Below are positions 1-5,015 of a stretch of 5,015 nucleotides of DNA, piece by piece (the first letter of the stretch is position 1; every line of letters starts with the position of its first letter). The translations under genes and the position numbers were made by a program. The notes beneath the pieces are model-generated. The model saw only the letters and a program-made list of their open reading frames with translations. It had not been told where the DNA came from and did no database searches. Origin of the DNA: Acidobacteriaceae bacterium (GTDB lineage Bacteria > Acidobacteriota > Terriglobia > Terriglobales > Acidobacteriaceae); contig PLBX01000434.1 of NCBI GenBank assembly GCA_003135495.1, forward strand, positions 1-5,015, in the 5' to 3' direction.

Positions 1-98
1 TATCCCTCGAGAACCGCGCGTACGAGAGCCATAACAGCCGGTTCGTCTTCAATGAGAAGCACCGGCGCACAAGCGGACTTCGTTCCTGTTTGCGTCAT
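1..98 (-). CDS. Response regulator, receiver domain N-terminus (partial, runs off the window)
   Basis: The gene starts with ATG at 98-96 and reads leftward off the window edge, so only 32 residues are visible. After a short polar leader (MTQTGTKSACAP) comes VLLIEDEPAVMALVRAVLEG. This is the first beta strand and first helix of a CheY-like receiver, with the acidic pair (E17, D18) that binds Mg2+ next to the phospho-accepting Asp. The Asp and any output domain lie outside the window. The ATG overlaps the kinase stop codon (ATGA), and an AGGAG-type ribosome site lies 10 nt upstream inside the kinase gene, which supports this start and implies translational coupling. By family knowledge it should receive phosphate from the adjacent kinase. 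Whether it is a single-domain receiver, a transcription factor or an enzyme regulator cannot be told. Confidence 0.88.
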   Translation of the reverse strand, partial: MTQTGTKSACAPVLLIEDEPAVMALVRAVLEG

Positions 99-3000
99 TT
101 TGGATGAACTCCTGCAACTGCTCCAAAGGTTGCCGTTTCGGTTGCGATGGGGAGACGGACAGTAAAGGTCGCCCCTTCCGAATCGGTATTGTTGTGACAG
201 ATAATTTCGCCGCCGTGCTCTCGGACAATTCCATAGCAAATGCTGAGGCCGAGACCAGTGCCCTGGCCAATGTCTTTGGTAGTGAAGAAGGGATCAAATA
301 TCTTTTCCGGATCGATGATGCCAGTGCCGTTATCGCGAAATGAGATTTCGACATAGGAATTCGCACTGGAACTCATAACTTCTATCCGAGCCGAACGCGA
401 GCTTTCACGAACCGCGTCGTAGGCGTTATTGAGGATGTTGAGAAAAACCTGCTGCAGCTGGTGAGAATCGCCGATGACTGCGGGAAGCGATTCATCCAGC
501 CTCTCAATCACCTGGATGCCATGGCTGATGAAATCGTACGAGCGCAAGTGCACGGTGCGCTGCAAGATGGAGTTCAGTTGCACGGGCTTGCGTTGCGGCG
601 GCATCTGCCGGGCAAAGCTGAGCAGGTTTTGCACGATCTGCTTGGTGCGCTGCGCCTCCTGCAGAATCACGCGCAGATCGCGGCGTGCGCTCTCGGGCAA
701 CTCGGGATTTTCCATCAGAAGATCGGTGAATCCGAGGATCGCAGTCAGTGGATTATTGACTTCGTGGGCGACGCCCGAAACGAGTTGTCCGACGGCGGCC
801 ATTTTCTCGGCATGCATCAGCTTGGAACGCAGCATGGCGGAATCGGTAACATCGGTCATGACAACCACGATGCTGCTTACGCGGCCGTCTTCTCCGCTGA
901 TGGGGCTGAGATTGATAGAGAATTGCCCGCTGGCGCCATCGCCGCGCACCAGCGGCATATCGAAGTTGTCGACCTGCTGACCGCGCGCCACAGCGGCTAA
1001 CGCATCGCGCAGTGCGGCGCGGCGCGAGGGCACGCACAGTTCGGGCAGAGGATGGCCCAGGATCTGGCTCTGCATGAAGCCCAAGCCGCTCCAGCGACGG
1101 TTGGCGTAGCTGATCACGCCTTCGGTGTCAGTAACCAGAATCAGGCTCTGGGTGTGACTCAGAATTTTGCTGGAGAAATCGCGCTCCTTCTGCAATTCGG
1201 TTTGCGATTGCCGAAGTCCAGTGATGTCCAGCATGAGACCGCGATATTGGAGAATGTTGCCGGAAGGGTCGCGCACTGCGAAACAGTTAATGAACACATG
1301 AACCGGAGATCCATCCTTGCGCCGAAGCACTTCTTCCTGATTACGCAGTCCACCTTCCCGGTCGAAGAGTTCGGCCAACTCTTCCCGCCTACGCGGAGAA
1401 AAATAAACTTCGGTGGGAATATCGAGCTGAATCACTTCTTCACGACTGCTGTAGCCGAGGATGCGGACGAGCGCATCATTGACTTCGACGAAGCGTCCCT
1501 GGGGTGTAGAGAAGAAGATTCCTTCTTGGATATTGTCGAACAGCTCGCGATATCGGCGCTCGGCCTCGCGACGGTCGGTAATGTCTTTGAGGACGTGGAC
1601 GGTCTGCAACTGGGCGCTGCTGGCGGCGTGGATTCGCGAAGTCGAGATGAGATAAGTGTGCGCAAGGATGGGATGAACATATTCATCGAGACCCTCGCCG
1701 CTGCGGCAAAAAGGACAGGAGTGCGGCGAAGCGTTGATAGAAAGCGCTTCCAGAGCGCGCATATTCACTCCGATCAGATCATCGGGAGTGATACCGACAA
1801 AATCGGCCAGCGAGCGATTGACGCGGAGGATGTTGTGCTGCTCATCGTGGACTACGATAAAGTCGCTGATGGCGTCAAAAACATCCATCCAATGCCGGTT
1901 TGCTTGCTGCATGCGGGTGAAGAGGCAGGCATTCTCAAGCGCGATGCTAGCGTGCCCGGCAATGGCGCGAAGTAATTGGTGATCTTCAATGGTGGGCGGC
2001 GCGCCGCGATCGGCCAGGCAAAGAACGCCCACCAGTTCTCCTGAAGATCCAGCCAGTCGAACCAAAGTGCAGTCGTTCCATCCGAGACTGGACGAGAGAG
2101 AGGGACCGAGAACTTCTGACGCTGCGGCAAAGGAAATATCGTTGGGAAATTTTGGAAGCGCGGCACTAAGTGCCTTGCCGAATCTGAGCACGGTAGCTTG
2201 GTCGCGGATCTCCGCATCTCCGGAGATCAAAACAGTATCGAGTTCCGCCGTCTGAAAAAGGCTCAACGCGACGGAGCGTCCGCCAAGTAATTCGGCGGCG
2301 CGCCGAGTGAAATTGCGCATGAACTCAGGCAGATGCAGCACCGTGTTGAGTTCGAGCGCGATGGTGACCAGGGCCTCAGCCCGGCGGCGATGCTCTTCGG
2401 ACTGATGGAGGTTACGGGTCAGTTCGAGCGCGATCGCCACTTGCGCCGCCAGTGCGCGGGCGCGTCGCACGTCCTCTTCATTGATGGGTCCGGGATCAAG
2501 GCGGTCAAGCACGCCAAACATGCCGAGCACATCGCCATTCGATCCGAGCAAGGGTACGGCTAATAGTTGGCGGATCTGGAAAGCGGCGATGAAATCCAGA
2601 TTCGCACCCGGAGTCTTGGCGGCGTCATCGCTGAAGAATACATTTTTCTTCTTGAGCGCTTGCGTGGCTGGACCGTCGTAGAGCGGGATATCCACGGGGC
2701 GCGCCTTTCCGCTCTCCACTCCCCAGCGAATGTGAAAGTTCTCGTCTTCAAGCAGGCCTATAAAGCAGCGATGGAAGCCGAGGAAACTGGCGGCGCGAAC
2801 GACGGAGGTCTGCATGAACTCGTCGAGTTTTCCAGCGGAGCCCAGCTCGAAAGAAATTTCCAGGATTTCGTGCAGTTCATGGGCCTGAGCGCGAGCCATG
2901 CCATACAACTCCGCGTTCGCGATGGCCACGGCGCCGAAACCGGCGAGCGCGGAAATCAGGCTCCTATCTTCCTGCGTAAAGCTGCTTTCGAGGCGAGGAT

Positions 3001-3991
3001 AAACCAGAATCGCGCCATGCGATCGCGAGGTGCGAAAGGGTACGGCGATCAGAATTCCGGCAGGAGAGTCTTCACCGAAATGAGAAGCGCCGTCGATGCT
3101 CACGGTAATTCGCTCGCCCGCGGCTACTGCCCGGCTTGCGATCTCAAGCGAAGAGCGGAGGTTGTTCTGCTCAAAGCGGGATCGGATTGAGAGAGCGAGT
3201 TGAGGAGCGTCGGTCGAAACCGCCTGCAGTCGAAATATTTTCTCCTGCTGCATGAAAACGAGCACGATTGGGGAATGCAACAGGACGCGAAGCCGGTCCG
3301 CGATGTTTTCCATGACGGCCGCAGTATCTGGAAGGCCGTGCAGGGCGGTTGCGACTTCGACCAGAATGCTGGCACGTCGGCGCTCCTCGCGCGAAAGCGC
3401 ATTCAGGCGAAGCGCCTCGAGAGCGGTGCCGAGTTGTGCCGCTAAAATTGTGACTTTGGATACGGCATCATCATCGAAACCCGCTCCTGGAGCGCTTTTC
3501 AAAAAGGTGATGGCGCCAACGGATTCTCCGGAAACAATTAGCGGAGCAGCTAAAGCAGCGTGCGCGTTGATCGAAGTCAGCCAGGGATAACGGGCGGCAT
3601 CAAGATGATTTACGAAAAATGCGCGACGTTTCTGAAGCGCATCCATAGCGATGGATGCGTCACCGGGCCGTCTGCGAATTCCACGAAAGGATTCGCTCCC
3701 TTCGGCGTCAGCCTCAGCGCCAACGAGCTCGCCGTCAGGAGAGCGACTCCAAAAATACGCTCCGGTGGCGTGGAAGAATTTCCGAGTGAGGACGCAAAAC
3801 GACTGGATAAGGTGGCTGGGATCCGAACTTTGAAAAGCGGCTCGCGACAATTCGAGCAGAAGCTTTTGAAAAGCCTCGTCAGAGTGAGACACGTCCTTCG
3901 GCCCCGAATTTCCGCTTTGGCTTGTCAGTGCGCACCCTTTATTCGCTAAGCACCTGAAAACACTTGGATTACAGTTCAACCTACCTTGCAT
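95..3991 (-). CDS. Large cytoplasmic hybrid-input sensor histidine kinase (4 GAF, 3 PAS, HisKA, HATPase_c)
   Basis: This is an autophosphorylating sensor kinase of about 1298 residues, numbered here from the ATG at 3991. Domains judged by eye: GAF1 about 43-195, GAF2 203-360, GAF3 370-528, a more divergent GAF4 546-690, PAS1 698-810, PAS2 811-928, PAS3 938-1054, HisKA 1055-1128 and HATPase_c 1166-1283. The H-box GVAHEVNNPL gives phospho-acceptor His1076. The ATPase shows the N-box (LNNAYDAV, Asn1189), G1 (DNGTG, Asp1220), F-box (IFDPFFT) and G2 (GQGTGLGLSI), so the catalytic core looks intact. I see no signal peptide or membrane span, so it probably senses cytosolic signals. PAS1 carries a CPFC motif (759-762). 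There is no receiver domain in the protein; the partner regulator is the overlapping downstream gene. The start is uncertain: TTG at 3997 and ATG at 3991 both lack a good ribosome site, and an in-frame GTG at 3892 would still keep GAF1. An in-frame TAG at 4028-4030 rules out a longer N-terminus. Ligands cannot be predicted. Confidence 0.93.
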   Translation of the reverse strand: MQGRLNCNPSVFRCLANKGCALTSQSGNSGPKDVSHSDEAFQKLLLELSRAAFQSSDPSHLIQSFCVLTRKFFHATGAYFWSRSPDGELVGAEADAEGSESFRGIRRRPGDASIAMDALQKRRAFFVNHLDAARYPWLTSINAHAALAAPLIVSGESVGAITFLKSAPGAGFDDDAVSKVTILAAQLGTALEALRLNALSREERRRASILVEVATALHGLPDTAAVMENIADRLRVLLHSPIVLVFMQQEKIFRLQAVSTDAPQLALSIRSRFEQNNLRSSLEIASRAVAAGERITVSIDGASHFGEDSPAGILIAVPFRTSRSHGAILVYPRLESSFTQEDRSLISALAGFGAVAIANAELYGMARAQAHELHEILEISFELGSAGKLDEFMQTSVVRAASFLGFHRCFIGLLEDENFHIRWGVESGKARPVDIPLYDGPATQALKKKNVFFSDDAAKTPGANLDFIAAFQIRQLLAVPLLGSNGDVLGMFGVLDRLDPGPINEEDVRRARALAAQVAIALELTRNLHQSEEHRRRAEALVTIALELNTVLHLPEFMRNFTRRAAELLGGRSVALSLFQTAELDTVLISGDAEIRDQATVLRFGKALSAALPKFPNDISFAAASEVLGPSLSSSLGWNDCTLVRLAGSSGELVGVLCLADRGAPPTIEDHQLLRAIAGHASIALENACLFTRMQQANRHWMDVFDAISDFIVVHDEQHNILRVNRSLADFVGITPDDLIGVNMRALEALSINASPHSCPFCRSGEGLDEYVHPILAHTYLISTSRIHAASSAQLQTVHVLKDITDRREAERRYRELFDNIQEGIFFSTPQGRFVEVNDALVRILGYSSREEVIQLDIPTEVYFSPRRREELAELFDREGGLRNQEEVLRRKDGSPVHVFINCFAVRDPSGNILQYRGLMLDITGLRQSQTELQKERDFSSKILSHTQSLILVTDTEGVISYANRRWSGLGFMQSQILGHPLPELCVPSRRAALRDALAAVARGQQVDNFDMPLVRGDGASGQFSINLSPISGEDGRVSSIVVVMTDVTDSAMLRSKLMHAEKMAAVGQLVSGVAHEVNNPLTAILGFTDLLMENPELPESARRDLRVILQEAQRTKQIVQNLLSFARQMPPQRKPVQLNSILQRTVHLRSYDFISHGIQVIERLDESLPAVIGDSHQLQQVFLNILNNAYDAVRESSRSARIEVMSSSANSYVEISFRDNGTGIIDPEKIFDPFFTTKDIGQGTGLGLSICYGIVREHGGEIICHNNTDSEGATFTVRLPIATETATFGAVAGVHPK
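109..113 (-). promoter_or_regulatory. Ribosome binding site for the response regulator
   Basis: AGGAG on the minus strand, 10 nt before the ATG at 98. It lies inside the last codons of the kinase gene. Together with the ATGA stop/start overlap it fits coupled translation of kinase and regulator. Confidence 0.5.
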
Positions 3992-3997
3992 TCTCAA
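3968..3997 (-). promoter_or_regulatory. Candidate sigma70-type promoter overlapping the 5' end of the kinase frame
   Basis: On the minus strand, TTGAGA (3997-3992; 5 of 6 to TTGACA) is separated by 18 nt from TGTAAT (3973-3968; 5 of 6 to TATAAT). Transcription would begin near 3961, downstream of the TTG and ATG start candidates, and would force a later start such as GTG at 3892. The match could be chance, and acidobacterial promoter consensus is poorly known. Confidence 0.28.
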
Positions 3998-4022
3998 ATT
4001 GAGTCAAGGGAATAGGGGGAGA

Positions 4023-4046
4023 GGTGCCTACTTATGAAACGGCACC
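4023..4046. repeat. Inverted repeat GGTGCC-N12-GGCACC
   Basis: Perfect 6-bp arms at 4023-4028 and 4041-4046 with a 12-nt AT-richer spacer. It lies 30-55 bp upstream of the annotated kinase start. The geometry resembles an operator for a dimeric regulator, with half-site centres about 18 bp apart, but a short chance repeat is also possible. No T-tract follows on either strand, so it is not an intrinsic terminator. Confidence 0.4.
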
Positions 4047-4114
4047 AAAGTGATACAAACGTCTCGCTCTGGAAGGTCTGAACGAATCCACACCGGGGAA
4101 CGTTCGCGCCTCAT

Positions 4115-4132
4115 TCTCCCGTTTGCGGGAGA
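4115..4132. other. GC-rich hairpin, 7-bp stem with TTTG loop
   Basis: TCTCCCG at 4115-4121 and CGGGAGA at 4126-4132 pair perfectly around the tetraloop TTTG. No T-run follows on either strand, so a terminator is unlikely. On the plus strand the 3' arm contains GGGAG, placed correctly to serve as a ribosome site for the ATG at 4139. The hairpin could therefore hide that site in RNA. The fold is seen in the sequence; the function is inference. Confidence 0.5.
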
Positions 4133-4138
4133 CAGCCG

Positions 4139-4210
4139 ATGAAAAGTAGAGGAGTGATGTTCAAAGGTAAAGAGCGCTCCCTCATCGGGTTGCGCTTATC
4201 ACCAAAGTAA
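4139..4210 (+). CDS. Possible 23-residue leader peptide or small protein (speculative)
   Basis: ATG at 4139 to TAA at 4208-4210 encodes a basic 23-residue peptide that starts MKSRGVMFKGK and ends LRLSPK. A GGGAG ribosome site lies about 7 nt upstream, inside the 3' arm of the 4115-4132 hairpin. The next gene begins 81 nt after its stop. I recognise no family. The peptide has no hydrophobic segment and no run of a single amino acid that would suggest classical attenuation. Open frames this short arise often by chance; the well-placed ribosome site is the only support. Confidence 0.15.
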   Translation: MKSRGVMFKGKERSLIGLRLSPK

Positions 4211-4242
4211 TGCGCGACATGAACTTTTGGTATCCGCTTGGG

Positions 4243-4256
4243 TCGTGCATGCACGA
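4243..4256. promoter_or_regulatory. Perfect 14-bp palindrome, candidate operator
   Basis: TCGTGCATGCACGA is fully self-complementary with no spacer. It ends 35 bp before the GTG of the TonB-domain gene, where promoter or early leader sequence is expected. Perfect palindromes of this length usually bind symmetric dimers. I cannot assign a regulator family. Confidence 0.35.
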
Positions 4257-4278
4257 ATATACGGTTGAGTAAAGAGCT

Positions 4279-4284
4279 AAGGAG
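4279..4284 (+). promoter_or_regulatory. Strong ribosome binding site that sets the TonB-domain gene start
   Basis: AAGGAG followed by a 7-nt spacer and GTG at 4292. This favours the GTG over the upstream in-frame ATG at 4238, which has no ribosome site and would put a charged 18-residue stretch before the signal peptide. Confidence 0.8.
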
Positions 4285-4291
4285 AGGATCA

Positions 4292-4639
4292 GTGTCCAAC
4301 AAGGTCCTTAAACGTTTCATTGCGATGGGCGCGCTGCTGGCCGGCGGGCTCCTCGCAATGGGTAATTCCCCGGCATGGGGACAAGAAGAAATCAACCGGA
4401 TTGTAAAGACCAAGGTGGCGCCGGTGTATCCAGATCTGGCAAGACGCATGAACATCACCGGCGTGGTGAAAGTTCAGATTACGGTGGCCACCAATGGTTC
4501 GGTTAAAAACGCAAAGCTGGTTGGCGGACACCCGGTGTTTGCCAATGCTGCTTTAGACGCAGTCAAGAAGTGGCGCTTCGAGACTGCTACGCAAGAATCG
4601 ACCGGGGTCGTGCAGTTCCGCTTCGATCCGCCCCAATGA
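4292..4639 (+). CDS. Secreted stand-alone TonB C-terminal-domain protein
   Basis: The 115-residue protein starts at GTG 4292 behind a strong AAGGAG. Residues 1-30 form a signal peptide: basic start (K4, K7, R8), hydrophobic core about 9-24 rich in Leu, Ala and Gly, then SPAWG before Gln31, a plausible signal peptidase I site. No lipobox Cys is present. Residues about 41-112 match the TonB C-terminal fold: the APVYPDLARR opening, ITGVVKVQITVATNGSVKNA strands, and AALDAVKKWRFETA with a final strand VVQFRF. Classical TonB has an uncleaved membrane anchor and a Pro-rich spacer; both are missing, so this is unlikely to transduce proton-motive energy by itself. Acidobacteria and Bacteroidetes carry many such short proteins, with mostly unknown periplasmic roles. 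The sensory receptor gene follows 56 bp downstream, probably in the same transcript. The hydrophobic segment could instead be a retained anchor. Confidence 0.85.
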   Translation: MSNKVLKRFIAMGALLAGGLLAMGNSPAWGQEEINRIVKTKVAPVYPDLARRMNITGVVKVQITVATNGSVKNAKLVGGHPVFANAALDAVKKWRFETATQESTGVVQFRFDPPQ

Positions 4640-4666
4640 TAGCTACGAAGGTTCGAAGCATTGGCT

Positions 4667-4694
4667 GAGGAAGGTTGGACGAGGAAGGTTGAAC
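4667..4694 (+). repeat. Tandem 14-bp direct repeat carrying the ribosome site
   Basis: Two adjacent 14-bp units, GAGGAAGGTTGGAC (4667-4680) and GAGGAAGGTTGAAC (4681-4694), differ at one base. Both contain AGGAAGG, so the site before the receptor ATG is duplicated. This looks like a recent small duplication, or slippage, in the gap between the two plus-strand genes. Confidence 0.75.
4682..4688 (+). promoter_or_regulatory. Ribosome binding site for the receptor gene
   Basis: AGGAAGG with a 7-nt spacer to ATG at 4696. It is the downstream copy of the duplicated site; the upstream copy sits 14 nt further away and is too distant to serve this ATG directly. Confidence 0.65.
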
Positions 4695-4695
4695 A

Positions 4696-5015
4696 ATGAC
4701 AATTGGGAAAAAGCTCTATTGGAGTTTCGGCGTCATTCTGGGGACGGTCCTGGTGCTGCTGGCGATCAACCTGGTGGCGGTGCAGCGCGAGCACGAGACC
4801 AAGGCGGCGGCGCAACGTTCGATCGACATGACCGAGGCGACTTCTTCCGTCCGCTTCCAGATGATGCAGAACCGCCTTCACTTGCAGAATTACCTGCTCA
4901 GCGGTGATACCCGCGATGTCGAAAAGATGACCGACGGCGAACACCAGTTAAGTGATGCCTTGCACCACGCGCAGGAGCTGGCGAATTCTCCCCAGCAGCG
5001 CACCAGTCTCGAAAA
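4696..5015 (+). CDS. Membrane sensory protein N-terminus, probable methyl-accepting chemotaxis protein (partial)
   Basis: The ATG at 4696 opens a frame that runs off the window end, giving 106 residues. The protein starts MTIGKKLYWSFG, then a hydrophobic span of about residues 9-29 (VILGTVLVLLAINLVAV) preceded by basic residues, so the N-terminus is cytoplasmic and the following part periplasmic. Residues 30-106 are polar and helical by composition. They include RLHLQNYLLSGDTRDVEKM, which resembles the CHASE3 or four-helix-bundle sensor pattern in which an Arg/Asn-Tyr-Leu-Leu-x-Gly-Asp segment joins two helices. Proteins with this opening are often chemotaxis receptors with HAMP and signalling domains, but the same input module also fronts histidine kinases and cyclic-di-GMP enzymes. 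The output domain is outside the window, so the MCP call is inference. It follows the TonB-domain gene by 56 bp, likely in one operon. Confidence 0.8.
   Translation, partial: MTIGKKLYWSFGVILGTVLVLLAINLVAVQREHETKAAAQRSIDMTEATSSVRFQMMQNRLHLQNYLLSGDTRDVEKMTDGEHQLSDALHHAQELANSPQQRTSLE

Larger units (their letters stand above)
3992..4291. other. Divergent intergenic region with several symmetric elements
   Basis: About 300 bp separate the 5' ends of the kinase (minus) and the TonB-domain gene (plus), so the region should hold the promoters for both. No recognisable conserved gene, tRNA or known riboswitch is visible. It contains a 6-bp inverted repeat at 4023-4046, a GC-rich hairpin at 4115-4132, a 23-codon small ORF at 4139-4210 and a 14-bp palindrome at 4243-4256. 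No convincing plus-strand -35/-10 pair was found. The best guess is TTGGGT at 4238 with an AT-rich stretch near 4256-4261, but the spacing is too short. Confidence 0.7.

Noticed and set aside
461..1000. 179-codon plus-strand open frame opposite the HisKA/ATPase part
   Set aside because: His/Asp/Gly-rich translation with no family resemblance; a mirror frame of conserved kinase codons.
1052..1975. 307-codon plus-strand open frame inside the kinase gene
   Set aside because: It is antisense to a clear multi-domain kinase, shows no recognisable domain, and is explained by the codon bias of the opposite strand.
2408..2884. GAF3 as a phytochrome-like chromophore domain because of a Cys near HRCFIG
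   Set aside because: No PHY domain and no phytochrome or cyanobacteriochrome signature motifs around the Cys.
2567..3190. 207-codon plus-strand open frame opposite GAF2-GAF3
   Set aside because: Antisense shadow of GAF-coding sequence with no ribosome site or domain.
3993..4003. CTCAA-A-TTGAG inverted repeat at the kinase start
   Set aside because: Only 5-bp AT-rich arms; too short to support an operator claim.
4135..4142. GCCGATGA, similar to the flagellar sigma28 -10 element (GCCGATAA)
   Set aside because: No TAAA -35 element occurs about 15 nt upstream; that place is filled by the hairpin stem.
4111..4458. 115-codon minus-strand frame overlapping the TonB-domain gene
   Set aside because: It is antisense to a well-supported secreted protein and has no recognisable domain.
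4640..4666. Possible terminator between the TonB-domain gene and the receptor (CTTCGA at 4620 and TCGAAG at 4653)
   Set aside because: The arms are short, far apart and not followed by a T-run; read-through into the receptor gene is more likely.

Overview
The window looks like chromosomal DNA from a GC-moderate Gram-negative bacterium, most likely an Acidobacteriota member. That placement is an inference. It rests on a stand-alone secreted TonB C-terminal-domain protein, a receptor opening MTIGKKLYWSFG, and a very large soluble GAF/PAS hybrid kinase, all styles I associate with that phylum. No rRNA, tRNA, mobile element, CRISPR array or phage gene is visible.

Layout: two divergent gene pairs flank an intergenic region of about 300 bp. 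On the minus strand, one giant sensor histidine kinase (95-3991, about 1298 residues) fills nearly 80% of the window. It has four tandem GAF domains, three PAS domains and a HisKA/HATPase transmitter, with no membrane segment. Its stop codon overlaps by 4 bp (ATGA) the start of a response regulator (98 down to 1), of which only the first 32 residues are present. This is a translationally coupled two-component pair.

On the plus strand, a small secreted protein with a TonB C-terminal fold (4292-4639) is followed 56 bp later by the start of a membrane-anchored sensory protein (4696 to the window end). The latter is probably a methyl-accepting chemotaxis protein or a related CHASE3/four-helix-bundle receptor.

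The intergenic region (3992-4291) is rich in symmetric elements. These are a 6-bp inverted repeat with a 12-nt spacer (4023-4046), a GC-rich 7-bp hairpin (4115-4132) that could mask the ribosome site of a 23-codon small ORF (4139-4210), and a perfect 14-bp palindrome (4243-4256) just upstream of the TonB-domain gene. A promoter-like sequence lies over the 5' end of the kinase frame, so the true kinase start is uncertain.

Functionally, the window joins intracellular signal integration (kinase to regulator) with an envelope or sensory pair (TonB-domain protein and receptor). Nothing in the sequence proves that the two divergent units act together. I see no clearly new system. The most notable points are the kinase architecture with a CPFC motif in its first PAS domain, and the intergenic symmetry elements.
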